A stretch of DNA of 64,000 bases, taken from NCBI GenBank assembly GCA_963798075.1, contig CAWCRU010000001.1, forward strand, positions 124,001-188,000. Direction: 5' to 3'. The translations under genes and the position numbers were made by a program. Under the pieces are notes generated by a model. It was not told the origin of the DNA. It searched no databases and saw only the letters and a program-made list of their open reading frames with translations. The stretch comes from DATAOG01 sp963798075. GTDB lineage: Bacteria > Pseudomonadota > Alphaproteobacteria > Geminicoccales > Geminicoccaceae. Positions 8,704-18,319 of the stretch are shown here, in pieces; positions within the stretch are counted from its first letter, which is position 1; the number at the start of each line of letters is the position of its first letter.

Positions 8704-10776
8704 ATGGAACTCAAAGGCAAGCGGCTGCTGGTCTGCAACTGCGAGGCCAGCATGGCGCTGGACGCAAGGGCGCTGGCCCGGGCCCTGGCGGCCAAGGGCG
8801 ACGCGCCCGAGGTGCACACGCAGCTCTGTCGCGCCCAGCTCGCGCGCTTTCAGGAGGCGGTTGCGGCCGGCGAGCCGCTGCTGGTCGGCTGCACCCAGGA
8901 GGCGCCCCGCTTCGAGGAAGCGCGCGCCGAGCTCGGCCCCGAGACCGCCATCGCCTACGTCAACATCCGCGAGCGCGCCGGCTGGGCAGAGCAGGGGCCA
9001 CAGGCGCTGCCCAAGATCGCGGCGCTGCTGGCCGAGGCCGCGGTCGAGGTGCCGCCCTCTTCGAGCGTGACCCTGAGGTCGGCCGGCGAATGCCTGGTCT
9101 ACGGCCGCGACGAGCAGGCGTTGGAAGCCGCGAAACAGCTGGCGCCCCGCCTCTCGGTCACGGTCATCCTGACCGGCGCGGCCGACGTCATTCCACCGCG
9201 CACGATGGACGTGCCCCTCTTCCGGGGCAAGGTCACGCAGGCCACGGGCCACCTCGGCGGCTTCGAGCTCACCGTCGACGACTTCGCCCAGATCGTGGTG
9301 TCGTCGCGCGAAGCGCTCGCCTTCGAGCGGCCGCGGGACGGGGTCGCGACCCGCTTCGATCTGATCCTCGACCTTTGCGGCGCAGCGCCTCTGTTTCCGG
9401 CGCATGCCAAGCGCGACGGCTACTTCCGGCCCGACCTCGGCAATCCCGCCGCAATCCAGCGCGCGCTGTTCGATCTCACCGATCTGGTCGGCGAGTTCGA
9501 GAAGCCGCGCTACGTCCAGTTCGAGGCCGAGCTCTGCGCCCATTCGCGCTCGCGCCGCACCGGCTGCACGCGCTGCCTCGAGGTCTGCCCGGCGGCTGCA
9601 ATCCAGCCGGCCGGCGACGTGGTCAGGATCGACCCGTTCCTTTGCGGCGGCTGCGGCGCCTGCCACAGCGTCTGTCCGACCGGGGCCGCGGCCTATGCCT
9701 ATCCGCCGGCGAGCGCGGTTCTGGAGCGGCTGCGCACGCTGCTGATCACCTATCGGCAAGCCGGGGGACAAGCTCCTGCCCTGCTGGTTCACGACGACCC
9801 GCATGGCGGCGAGCTGATCTCGCTTTTGAGCCGCTTTGGCCGCGGCCTGCCGGCCAACGTCATTCCGTTCGCCCTCAACGAGGTGACCCAGCTCGGCCTG
9901 GACGCCATCCTGGGTGCCCTGGCCTTCGGCGCCGAGCGCCTGCTGGTGCTGGTGCCGCCCAAGCGGCGGGACGAGCTCGCCGGCCTGGAAGCCCAGTTCG
10001 GCTATGCCGAGGCGGTGCTGGGCGGGCTCGGCTACGGCCGCGGCCGGCTCGAGCTGGTGCAGGAGGACGACCCGGACGCGGTCGAAGCCCGCCTCTTCGA
10101 GCCGCCCCCGACCGGCCGGATGCCGGCCGCGGGCTTCCTGCCGATGGGGGGCAAGCGGGCTTTGCTGCGCCTGGCCTTGCAGGAGCTGCATAGGGCGGCG
10201 CCGGCACCGGTCGATCAGCTGCCGCTGCCGGCGGGAGCACCGTTCGGCCGGGTCGTGGTCGACACCGATGGTTGCACGCTCTGCCTTGCCTGCGTCGGCG
10301 CCTGCCCGACCGGCGCGCTCCAGGACAACCCCGAGCGGCCGGAGCTGCGTTTTCTCGAAGACGCCTGCGTCCAATGCGGGCTCTGCGCCAACACCTGCCC
10401 CGAGCACGTGATCAAGCTCGAGCCGCGCCTCAACTTCGCCGACGCCGCCCGCCAGGCGATCCTGATCAAAGAGGAGGAGCCGTTCGCCTGCATCCGCTGC
10501 GGCAAGCCGTTCGGGACCAAGGCTTCAGTTGAGAAAATAATCGAAAAACTCGGCGCAAAGAATTGGATGTACATGGAATCGTCGGCCATCGACCGGATCC
10601 GGATGTGTGATGACTGCCGGGTGATCGTGCAGTTCGAGGCGACCGACAACCCGTTCGCGGGGGCGCCGTCACCGCGGCCGCGCACGACCGAGGACTATCT
10701 GCGCGAGCGCGCCGAGATCGAAGCCGCCCGCGCCAAGCTCGCAGCCGAAAGCGGCGGCAACGGCAACGACGCCTAG
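8704..10776 (+). CDS. Large 4Fe-4S dicluster ferredoxin-type protein
   Basis: A cytoplasmic iron-sulfur protein of about 690 aa. Two ferredoxin modules are clear: CTRCLEVCP with CGGCGACHSVCP near the middle, and CTLCLACVGACP with CVQCGLCANTCP nearer the C-terminus, giving about four 4Fe-4S clusters. The N-terminus (LLVCNCEASM) carries further cysteines, and a C-terminal CIRCGKPFGT...CDDC pair looks like a zinc-ribbon. Related proteins accompany formate dehydrogenase and related redox genes in alphaproteobacteria; no such enzyme is seen in this window. It is tail-to-tail with the doeA-like gene, 6 nt away. The role is probably electron transfer to or from a molybdoenzyme. Confidence 0.8.
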   Translation: MELKGKRLLVCNCEASMALDARALARALAAKGDAPEVHTQLCRAQLARFQEAVAAGEPLLVGCTQEAPRFEEARAELGPETAIAYVNIRERAGWAEQGPQALPKIAALLAEAAVEVPPSSSVTLRSAGECLVYGRDEQALEAAKQLAPRLSVTVILTGAADVIPPRTMDVPLFRGKVTQATGHLGGFELTVDDFAQIVVSSREALAFERPRDGVATRFDLILDLCGAAPLFPAHAKRDGYFRPDLGNPAAIQRALFDLTDLVGEFEKPRYVQFEAELCAHSRSRRTGCTRCLEVCPAAAIQPAGDVVRIDPFLCGGCGACHSVCPTGAAAYAYPPASAVLERLRTLLITYRQAGGQAPALLVHDDPHGGELISLLSRFGRGLPANVIPFALNEVTQLGLDAILGALAFGAERLLVLVPPKRRDELAGLEAQFGYAEAVLGGLGYGRGRLELVQEDDPDAVEARLFEPPPTGRMPAAGFLPMGGKRALLRLALQELHRAAPAPVDQLPLPAGAPFGRVVVDTDGCTLCLACVGACPTGALQDNPERPELRFLEDACVQCGLCANTCPEHVIKLEPRLNFADAARQAILIKEEEPFACIRCGKPFGTKASVEKIIEKLGAKNWMYMESSAIDRIRMCDDCRVIVQFEATDNPFAGAPSPRPRTTEDYLRERAEIEAARAKLAAESGGNGNDA

Positions 10777-10782
10777 TCGCTT

Positions 10783-11926
10783 TCAGCGCACCCTGACCTC
10801 GCGCGGGGTCGTCGTGAGGACCTCGGGCCCGGTGTCGGTGAGCAGGACCGTGTCGGAGACGAAATAGTCGCCCCGGCCGGTCGCCATCAGCCAGGACAGG
10901 ATGTGAAAGGTCATGCCGGTCCGGATCACGAGGTCGCTGCCCAGGCGCAGGCCCGTGACCCGGTTGCCGCCGGTCCAGCTCGGCGGGAAGCCGATCCCGA
11001 CCAGATAGCCGCAGTGATGGCGGCGGTAGTGGCTGAGCCCGGCGGCGTCGACCACCCGCTGCCAGGCCGCGTAGACGGCGCCGGCCGGCGCGCCGGGGCG
11101 CAACGCCTCGAGCACGGCAGCGAACGCTTCGAGGCAGACCTTCGCCATGCGTTCGGCCGAGGGCGGCGCCGAGCCCAGAAAGACGAGGCGCCCGAGCGGC
11201 GCGTGGTAGCGCCGGACGCAGCCGGAGAGCTCGAGAAAAACCGTATCGCCCGCGCCCAGCAGCCCATCGCCCCAGGTGGTGTGCTCCTCGCCGAGCCGGG
11301 CCGCGGGTCGGATGAAAGGGCCGAAGCCCGGGTAGGTGCCGCCTGCCTGGGTCATCGCCCGCTGGCATTCGGCCGCGACCGTCCGCTCGCAGACACCTGC
11401 CCCGATCGCCTCGATCGCGGCGCTCATCGCCGCATCGGAGACCCGGGCGGCCGCGCGCATGCAGGCCTGCTCGGCCGGGCTCTTGACCATCCGGACCGCA
11501 TCGACCAGGCCGGTTGCATCCGACCACTCGACGTCCGGCAGATGGCGCATCAGCCCCTCGGCGAGGCCGAAGGACAGGCCGGCCGACCACTTCTCGATCC
11601 CGACCCGCCCGGTCCTGCGGAGCAGGCGCGAGGCGACGTCGGCCACCGTCTCGTCGTCGGCGTGGCCCTCGAAGCGGGCGTTGCGCACCTGGTGCGCGAC
11701 GGTCACGGCCTCCATCGCCCGGGCGACCAGCACCGGCTCGCCCGCGGCCGGGACCAGCAGGACATGGGGCGCGAAATAGCCCCAGTGGTCGAGCCCGGTC
11801 AGATAGAAGATGTTCTCGGGCGTCGAGATCAGGCAGGCCTCGAGATCCTGCTCGACCATGCGCGCCCGGACGGCGGCGAGGCGGCGCCGGTATTCGGCCG
11901 TCGTCGAAGCTCAGGGCGTCCGGCAC
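10783..11926 (-). CDS. doeA: M24 peptidase-fold hydrolase, probable ectoine hydrolase DoeA (frame broken near 11905)
   Basis: A creatinase/aminopeptidase-P-fold protein. The N-terminal creatinase domain has CLISTPENIFYLTGLDHWGY; the C-terminal pita-bread domain has GTYPGFGPFIRP and VIRTGMTFHILSWL. DoeA opens the ectoine ring to N-acetyl-diaminobutyrate, the substrate of DoeB encoded 5 kb away, which is why I favour this over a dipeptidase. An in-frame ATG at 11859 exists, but the family N-terminus (SFDD then AEYRRRLAAVRARM) extends upstream to a GTG near 11926 with a +1 break at about 11905. Removing one G repairs it. Substrate assignment is moderate. Confidence 0.65.
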
Positions 11927-11946
11927 CGGGGCTCGCCGCGCATCGA

Positions 11947-12432
11947 TCAGCCGTCCGCGGCGGCGAGCTTGCGCAGCCCGTCGCCCTCGAGCACGTAGGG
12001 CAGCCAGTCCTGCGTGTGCGCGAAGCCCAGGCGCCCGTAGAATTCGCGCGCCGGGTTCCAGTGCAGCACCGACAGCGCCAGATGCGGGCAGCCGCGCTCG
12101 AGTGCCTGCGCGGCGAGCCGCGCCATGAGCCGGCGGCCGACCCCCTGGCCGCGCACCGCCTCGACCACGAAGAAATCCTCGACCCAGAGCTCCGGCCGGC
12201 CTTCGAAGGTCGAGTAGGTGGGATAGAAGAGCGCGAAGCCGACCGCCTGGTCGCCCTCCAGGGCGAGCAGGCACTCGAAGCAGGGCCGCTCGCCGAAGCC
12301 GTCGCGCAAGACGTCGGCCTCGCTGATCCGGACCTCGTGGCTCAGCTTCTCGTAGTCGGCGAGCGCCCGGATCAGCTGGACGATGGTCAGGGCGTCGGCG
12401 GCGGTCGCTGCCCGGATCGTGATCTCGCGCAT
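11947..12432 (-). CDS. GNAT-family N-acetyltransferase
   Basis: A 161-aa acetyl-CoA-dependent N-acetyltransferase. The acetyl-CoA pyrophosphate-binding motif A is VRGQGVGRRLMARLA and the C-terminal part has the usual YGRLGFAH turn. The front segment, IRAATAADALTIVQLIRALADYEKLSHEV, matches the spermidine/thialysine acetyltransferase-like branch (SSAT2 type). Acetyl acceptor unknown; diamines or amino-acid amines are likely. It lies between the doeA-like gene (20 nt away) and a small membrane protein gene on the same strand, so a link to diaminobutyrate metabolism is possible but not shown. Confidence 0.8.
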   Translation of the reverse strand: MREITIRAATAADALTIVQLIRALADYEKLSHEVRISEADVLRDGFGERPCFECLLALEGDQAVGFALFYPTYSTFEGRPELWVEDFFVVEAVRGQGVGRRLMARLAAQALERGCPHLALSVLHWNPAREFYGRLGFAHTQDWLPYVLEGDGLRKLAAADG

Positions 12433-12442
12433 CGAGGCCAGC

Positions 12443-12748
12443 TCAGTGCGGCGCCTGGCCGGGGGCTGGCGGGCCGGCGGGCACGCCCGCGGTCCCGCAC
12501 AGTTCCCGGACCCGCGACTTGAACAGCTCGGCCTGGCCGGACTGGATGCGGCCGTTCGCCACCAGGTCGTCGATCTGCGCCGAGCGCTCGGCGATGCAGA
12601 GGGCGACCGGATCGTCGGCCGCGACCTGGGCCGGAAACAGCCGCGCCCGCTCCAGCCAGGCGATCGCGCCGGCGCAGCCGAGGAAGACCACGAACGCGAG
12701 GGCGCGCGCGAGCGGGCGGTCGAGGAAGGCTGCGGGCGCGGATGCCAT
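12443..12748 (-). CDS. Small single-pass membrane protein, unknown
   Basis: About 101 aa. One hydrophobic segment (ALAFVVFLGCAGAIAWL, roughly residues 14-32) is followed by a soluble domain with two cysteines (ALCIAERS and RELCGTAG) that could pair in the periplasm. The tail is rich in proline and alanine. It ends 11 nt before the acetyltransferase gene on the same strand, which suggests co-transcription. I recognise no family. Confidence 0.55.
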   Translation of the reverse strand: MASAPAAFLDRPLARALAFVVFLGCAGAIAWLERARLFPAQVAADDPVALCIAERSAQIDDLVANGRIQSGQAELFKSRVRELCGTAGVPAGPPAPGQAPH

Positions 12749-12768
12749 GGTCAAGGCAGCTGGCGAGG

Positions 12769-12996
12769 CTAGCCCAGCGCGGGCCTGGTCTTGACGACGC
12801 TGGGCCGGATCCGCACCCCGCGATCGTCGCTTCGTCGGCCGGCCTGCCGATCATGGGCATGAGCGCGCGCTGCAGAAAGATCCGGGTGATCAGGCAGGCG
12901 TAGCCGTAGCCTGCCGATGATGCTGATCGCCTCCGCCATGCGGGCGCGGCTCCCGGCATCCGCCGGCACGAGGTCGGCGCCCGCGAACGCGGCCAT
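12769..12996 (-). CDS. Possible small protein, uncertain frame
   Basis: An ATG at 12996 gives a 75-aa frame with a plausible beginning (MAAFAGADLVPADAGSRARM) and an ordinary end. A different frame over the middle gives GYGYACLITRIFLQRALMPM, which looks more protein-like than the arginine-rich phase actually read. This may therefore be one more gene with a frame break, or a decaying gene. No family recognised. Its status as a gene is weak. Confidence 0.3.
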   Translation of the reverse strand: MAAFAGADLVPADAGSRARMAEAISIIGRLRLRLPDHPDLSAARAHAHDRQAGRRSDDRGVRIRPSVVKTRPALG

Positions 12997-13019
12997 CTGT
13001 CCCCCTTTCCCTTTTCTGA

Positions 13020-13226
13020 CTACGCGAGCTCGATCTTGCCGTCGATGGTCTCGCTCAGCTGGATGCCGCCGATTTTGATCGTGACCTCGGCCGCCAGGGT
13101 CTCATCGCCCCTGATCTCACCTTTGTCGAGCGCGTCGCGGACCGCCTTCTCGATCTCGCGCTGCGACGTCACGCCGACCTTCTTCAGAAACTTGCGCAGG
13201 CTCATGTTGAACACGTCCTCGTTCAT
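13020..13226 (-). CDS. DUF6494 family protein
   Basis: A 68-aa acidic/basic mixed small protein beginning MNEDVFNMSLRKFLKKVGVT. It matches the DUF6494 family as I remember it: a short helical N-terminus (SQREIEKAVRDALDKG) and a beta-rich C-terminus ending GKIELA. I chose the internal ATG at 13226, since family members start MNED. It is the last gene of a minus-strand set with DUF6352, DUF6505 and a biotin/lipoate ligase-like gene. Function unknown. Confidence 0.75.
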   Translation of the reverse strand: MNEDVFNMSLRKFLKKVGVTSQREIEKAVRDALDKGEIRGDETLAAEVTIKIGGIQLSETIDGKIELA

Positions 13227-13246
13227 CGTCGTCGCCTCCATGGCGC

Positions 13247-14279
13247 TCAGGTCATACCGGCGAAGGGCAGATTGACCAGCAGGTTTTGCGGCTTGAGCTT
13301 CAGCCGCCGGCCGCCGGTCATGGCGAGGCCGAGATAGACCGGACGGCCGCGCACTCCTGGCAACATGTCGTCGGGATTGCGGAATTCCAGGCGGAAGAGC
13401 GACAGCAGCCGGGCGCGCCTGGCATCGTCGACCGTCCGGCCGGCCCAGAGGTCATTCAAGAGCGCGCTCGCCTCGGCATCGAGGCCGACGTGCCAGACCC
13501 AACGCTCGTCCGTGATCTGCTGGACCGGCTGGATCGCGACGGATGCGCCCGTAAAGTGGAGGACCCAGGCCTCGAGCACGCGGCAGAGCGCGTCCAGCCC
13601 CGGCCGGGTGAAGCCGAGATCGAGCACGCAGTCGAAGCGGTCGGAGCGCGCCCAGTAGAGCCCGGCATTGGCCTCGTCGAGCACGTCGAGCTCGACGCTC
13701 AGGAGCGGCACCTCGTCCGGCTCCAGGAGGCGGGCGAGCGAGACCTCGGGGGCGAGCCCGAGGCGTCCCGCGGCCGCCGCCTGCATCTCGACCGTCTCAT
13801 CGTCGGCCAGCATGACGGCGCCATCCCGGATCGTGACCTTCTGCTCGCGAAAGAGAAGCTCGGCCGCGCGCAGCCGGAGCGGATCGGGGCAGTCGCGCAG
13901 CAGGTGGCAAAGCATGACGTGGACCAATTGATCGAGGAACAGCCCGGGAATCCCGGCGGCATCGCCGCGCACGAGATCGAGATAGGCGGCCTCGAGGCTC
14001 GGATGCGCCAGCAGGCGATCGCGAAAGGCGAGCAGGGTGCGGTAGTTGTCCTGGGCGTCCGGATCGACCAGCGCCGCAAGGTGCACGGCTGCGACCGGCA
14101 GGCGCGGCTCGGCGAGCAGCGCCTCGTGCAGGGCAAGCTCCGCCGGGCAGGAGTCCGCGACCGGCAGGACCTCCGGCCGGAGCAGGAAGGCCCGCAGGAA
14201 ATCGTCGCCCGGCCGGAGGCGACCGTCGGCGCCCGACCGCGACCAGGCGATAGCCCGAGGAGCGCCAGAAGTCAGGCAC
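13247..14279 (-). CDS. DUF6352 family protein (frame broken near 14232)
   Basis: A protein of about 343 aa of the DUF6352 family, function unknown. The start is a GTG at 14279 reading PDFWRSSGYRLVAV, and the continuation GADGRLRPGDDFLRAFLLRP is in the next frame; deleting one G of a GGG run near 14232 joins them. The rest is continuous: CPAELALHEALLAEP, the helical middle and a C-terminal part with QPVQQITDERWVWHVG and an end in KPQNLLVNLPF. Its start overlaps the end of the DUF6505 gene by 8 nt. The set is likely co-translated. Confidence 0.75.
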
Positions 14280-14784
14280 CGCCTGCGGGGCCTCCGGGCA
14301 GGCCGCCCTCGTCGTCGGCGACGAGCGACCAGATTCGGGCATGGCGGCCGCCGGCGAGCGGCTCGATGGTCCGAAAGCGCTCGACGATGCCCGCCGGCCC
14401 GAGCGCGCGCTCGACCGCGATCAGGGTATTCACCTTGGGCTCGCAGAGGCTTTGGGCGAACGCCGTCTCGCCGCGCGCCGCCGGCCGGGCCGCCGCGAGC
14501 GAGGGCGCGCCGTAATGGTCGACGAAGTGGCGCGCCAGCGCCTCGATCACCGCCTCGAGATCGGCGGGCGTGATGTCGGCGACCGCCACGAGGGTCGACC
14601 AGCCAAAGCTCTGCGTGCCGAGGAAGCCGTGCGCGAAGGCCTGGCCCGCCTTGCCGCGCAGCTGCTCCGGCGGCGTGTGGGCGAATGCGAAGGCGCCCGG
14701 GACCGCCCATTCGCCGGCGGCGGCGGCGCGCTCGAACACCTGCTCGTCCGAGGCGTCCAGGCGGATGGTCCTGAGCAAGCGCAT
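14272..14784 (-). CDS. DUF6505 family protein
   Basis: A 170-aa protein starting MRLLRTIRLDASDEQVFERA. The family is recognised from the sequence FAHTPPEQLRGKAGQAFAHG and its constant position upstream of DUF6352. It contains GFLGTQSFGWSTLVAVADI, suggesting a compact alpha/beta fold; no catalytic motif is evident. It follows the ligase-like gene by 43 nt and overlaps the DUF6352 start. Function unknown; probably part of the same maturation or quality-control process as its neighbours. Confidence 0.75.
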   Translation of the reverse strand: MRLLRTIRLDASDEQVFERAAAAGEWAVPGAFAFAHTPPEQLRGKAGQAFAHGFLGTQSFGWSTLVAVADITPADLEAVIEALARHFVDHYGAPSLAAARPAARGETAFAQSLCEPKVNTLIAVERALGPAGIVERFRTIEPLAGGRHARIWSLVADDEGGLPGGPAGGA

Positions 14785-14827
14785 CCTGTCGTTCCCGGGC
14801 CGGATCGGCGTCCGCCCGCGTCGGCGC

Positions 14828-15568
14828 CTACACCGACCAGCTCGGCACGCGCATCGCCTCCTCGAGCGAGACGGTCTGGGTCACGCCCTCCTTCACCAGG
14901 CGCATCGCCCCGCTCTCGGTCAGGCCGGCGAAGGTTCCCTGGCGCTTGTGGCCGCCGACCTCGATCTCGATCGACTTGCCGAGGCCGGTCGCGCGGCTCA
15001 TCCAGGCCTGCTGGACCGGGCCGACGCCATCTTCCTGCCAGCGATTGATCCAGGCCAAAAAATGGCGCGCGAAGGCCTCCAGGAGGTCGACCGTCTCGAC
15101 CTCGCCGCAGCCCTCCTCGACGAGCGTGGTCCGGTGCACGTCGTCGCCGGGCTCGCCTTCGCCCCAGGGGCCGCGCAGCGCCACCCCGAAGCCGATCACC
15201 AGCCAGTTCGGCGCCGCCGTCGACGCGTCGGTAGGCGCGCTCGCCATGCGCACGCCGCCGACCACCCCGCCGTTGACCTCGAGGCGGTCCGGCCAGCCGA
15301 AGGTCACGGCAACCAGCGGCGGCACCAGGCTGCCCAGCGCGTCGCCGAGCGCCAGCATGGCCACCATGACGACCGGCAGGGATGCTTCGAGCGACTGCTC
15401 CGGCGCCAGGACCACGGCGCACTCGCAGGCCTCCTGGCCGATGCTCCAGAGCAGCGTGCCGGCTTCGGCACCGTCCGTGGCGACGTTGACGCAGCGCTCG
15501 AAGGGGTCGAGCTCGGGCGTGACCGCGAACGGCCGATAGAGCGGCGGAAAATCCGGTCGCTCGCTCAT
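14828..15568 (-). CDS. Biotin/lipoate protein-ligase-like protein (DUF4444 type)
   Basis: A 246-aa protein with the fold of biotin/lipoate A/B ligases. The pattern EACECAVVLAPEQSLEASLP near residue 50-70 and PNWLVIGFGVALRG in the middle match the family that links a BPL-LplA domain to a C-terminal DUF4444 SH3-like part (RQGTFAGLTESGAMRLV). True catalytic activity is doubtful: the classic biotin-binding GRGR motif is not seen. It is the first gene of the DUF6505-DUF6352-DUF6494 set. Confidence 0.7.
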   Translation of the reverse strand: MSERPDFPPLYRPFAVTPELDPFERCVNVATDGAEAGTLLWSIGQEACECAVVLAPEQSLEASLPVVMVAMLALGDALGSLVPPLVAVTFGWPDRLEVNGGVVGGVRMASAPTDASTAAPNWLVIGFGVALRGPWGEGEPGDDVHRTTLVEEGCGEVETVDLLEAFARHFLAWINRWQEDGVGPVQQAWMSRATGLGKSIEIEVGGHKRQGTFAGLTESGAMRLVKEGVTQTVSLEEAMRVPSWSV

Positions 15569-15771
15569 GATGTTCGCGCCCGGTCCGGACCGACGCTCTT
15601 CGCAACCGGCGTCCCCGACCTCAACTCTCGCCGCATAGCCTTCGGATGCTCATACCGTCTCATTGCGGCCGTAGCTTGCCGTAAGCGCGGGCGAAGCGGA
15701 AGGGATTAACCGTCGGCGGCGCGTGAGAATCCGGTCGCGGAACCCTGCATCGGGCCACCTGCGGCCGCCGA

Positions 15772-17785
15772 TCAGGCCCGCCGCCTGCGGCGCTGCGGCC
15801 GATCCCCGGGCGGCGGCGAGCTGGCCGGGTCGGGCTGCGGCAGGTCGACGACCGCGGCGAGGTGGGGAAAGGGCGCGCTCGCGTGCGGGATCGCCATGGC
15901 GCCGACGAAGTGCTCCTGAAACCGCGGCTCGACCGCGGTCTCGATCTTCTCGATGCGCTTGACCAGGCGCTCGATCTCGGCGCGCGCGGCCCGGTTGAGC
16001 AGGGCGATCCGGGCGCCGGTGCCGGCGGCGTTGCCCGCGGAGCCGACCTTGGCGAGATCGCAGTCCGGGATCAGCCCGAGCACCATGGCGTACTTCACGT
16101 CGATGTGGCTGCCGAAGGCGCCGGCGAGCGTGATCCGCTCGACCTGCTCGATGCCCAGATGGTCCATCAGCAGCCTGGCGCCGGCATAGAGTGCCGCTTT
16201 GGCCAGCTGGATCGCGCGCACGTCGGTCTGCAGGATGCGCAGCTCCGGCTCGCCCGCGCGCAGCAGGTAGGAGAAGGTGCGGCCGTCGGCCTGGATCCTC
16301 TCGCTGCGGGCGGCGAGCGCGCCATCGATGGTGCCGTCGCGACGCAGGATGCCGGCGAGGAACATCTCGGCCAGAGCCTCGATGATCCCCGAGCCGCAGA
16401 TGCCGGTGACGCCGGTCTTGCGGGTCGCGGCGGCGAAGCCCGGGTCATCCGACCAGAGGTCGGAGCCGATCACCTTGAAGCGCGGCTCGAGCGTCAGGGG
16501 ATCGATCCTGACCCGCTCGATCGCGCCGGGCGCTGCCCGCTGGCCGCAGGAGATCTGGGCGCCCTCGAACGCCGGGCCGGTCGGCGAGGAGGCGGCGAGC
16601 AGCCGGTGCCGGTTGCCGAGCAGGATCTCGGCGTTGGTGCCGACGTCGACGATCAGCGTCATCGCGTCGGCCAGATGCGGCGTCTCGGAGAGGATCACGC
16701 CCGCGGTGTCGGCACCGACGTGGCCGGCGATGCAGGGCAGCACGTAGACCCGCGCATTGGGATGCACGCCGAGCAGATCGAGCTCGGTCGCCCACAGCGT
16801 GATCGCCTCGTTGGTGGCCAGCGCGAACGGCGCGCCGCCGAGCTCGGTCGGGTCGATCCCGAGCAGCAGGTGGTGCATGATCGGGTTGCCGACGAAGGTC
16901 AGCTCCAGGATGTCCCGCGGGTCGATCCGGGCTTCGGCCGCGACCTGCTCCGCGAGCCCGGCAACCGCCTCGCGGACCACGCGCGTCATCTCGCGCTCGC
17001 CGCCCGGGTTCATCATGACGTAGGAGACCCGGCTCATGAGGTCCTCGCCGAAGCGGATCTGCGGGTTCATGAACCCGGCCGAGGCGATCACCTCGCCGCT
17101 CGCGAGATCGCAGAGATGGCCCGCGATCGTGGTCGAGCCGACGTCGACCGCGAGCCCATAGGCGCGATCGCGAAAACCCGACCAGACGCCGATGATCCGG
17201 TTGCCGGAATGGACGGCGACCGTGACCTTCCAGGCGCCCTGGCGGAGCGCCTTCTGCAGGCTTTGCAGCATGCGCAGATCGCAGGTCAGTTCCCCAAGTT
17301 GCCACTGCTCCCGGAGCGCCTCCTGCAGCCGCTGGAGGTCGCCGCTCGGGTGCTCCATGTCGGGCTCTGCGACCTCGACGTAGTGCAGCCGGACCACGGG
17401 ATCGACCTCGATCGCCCGGACCTCGGCGCGCTTGCGCACGACCTGCTTGTGGACCTGGCTCTCGGCCGGCACGTCGACCACGACGTCGCCCAGAAGCTTG
17501 GCCTGGCAGCTGAGCCGCCCCTCGGCCCCGAGCCGCCGCCGCCCGCGGTAGCTCCGCTCGACCTCGCCGAACGGCGAGACATGGTCCTTCGTCGAGCGGA
17601 TGCCGTGCTTCGCGAACTCGCCCTCGGCGATCGTCACCTGGCAGCGCCCGCACAGCCCGCGGCCGCCGCAGACCGAATTCGACATCGACCCCGAGCGCAC
17701 GCGCGACCTCGAGCAACGGCGTGCCAAGCGCGAAGCGCCCGCGCTTGCCCGACGGCGTGAACACGACGAGCGCGGTCTCGGTCAT
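15772..17785 (-). CDS. ASKHA-domain [2Fe-2S] corrinoid reductive activator, RACo-like (frame broken near 17685)
   Basis: An ATP-dependent redox protein that would return inactive Co(II) corrinoid to Co(I). The N-terminal ferredoxin domain has SVCGGRGLCGRC followed by a further Cys, and the C-terminal ASKHA domain (DUF4445) has the nucleotide-binding phrases AVDVGSTTIAGHL, IVDVGTNAEI and the glycine-rich TLAGAFGSH. The start MTETALVVFTPSGKRGRF at 17785 is one frame off; dropping an A in GAATTCG restores VDVDSVCGG. About 670 aa, normal for the family. It is the last gene of the corrinoid cluster read from 20.9 kb. Confidence 0.85.
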
Positions 17786-17843
17786 TTGTGAGCTGGTTAA
17801 AATGGGCAGCCTGCACCGACGAGCGTCCAGGCGGCACAGCTCG

Positions 17844-18245
17844 TCATGGCTGCGAACGTCTGCCTTCACTGCCGCCCAGCCGCCCTTCGATCCCGCCCAA
17901 GCGGGTGTCAACGCCGGTCAGTCGGCTCTCGACGTTGCCGAGGCGACTCTCGACTCCGCTCAGCCGCCCTTCGACGCCGGCAAACCTGTCATCGAGGTGG
18001 CCGAGCTGCCCATGAACGGTCGTGAGGACGCTCTCGACACCCGCGATTCGGCTGACCATCTGCCATTGCATCCAGAACACACCGAGGACCATCGCGATCA
18101 GCACACCCATCATCCACTTCAGCAGGTAGGCATCGGTCTTGACCTGTTCGTAGGTCGCAAGCTCCTCGGCCGCTTCGCGCGCCTTATCATTCGGCACGTT
18201 CACCGAACGGAGCGCTTCGTAGAACTTACCGAGCATCAGCGCCAT
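17844..18245 (-). CDS. Membrane-anchored coiled-coil protein
   Basis: A 133-aa protein with one transmembrane segment (about residues 43-62, WMMGVLIAMVLGVFWMQW) and a C-terminal run of five seven-residue repeats such as VEGRLSG, VESRLGN, VESRLTG, VDTRLGG and IEGRLGG. Such repeats form a trimeric coiled coil; the arrangement resembles DUF1640/CCDC90-like proteins. The start MALMLGKFYEALRS is typical of that group. It sits between the corrinoid activator and the methyltransferase genes on the same strand, but nothing shows a role in the pathway. Confidence 0.7.
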   Translation of the reverse strand: MALMLGKFYEALRSVNVPNDKAREAAEELATYEQVKTDAYLLKWMMGVLIAMVLGVFWMQWQMVSRIAGVESVLTTVHGQLGHLDDRFAGVEGRLSGVESRLGNVESRLTGVDTRLGGIEGRLGGSEGRRSQP

Positions 18246-18319
18246 CGCCTCAGCCTCGCGTCATGAGCCTACGCTCGTACTTGGCTCCTCGTGCAACGGT
18301 ACGCAAGTTTCGGGCAAGC

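Noticed and set aside
7771..10407. Very long minus-strand frame across the 4Fe-4S gene
   Set aside because: Only its end encodes the rhodanese; the rest is antisense to the clear ferredoxin gene and has low-complexity Arg/Ala/Gly text.
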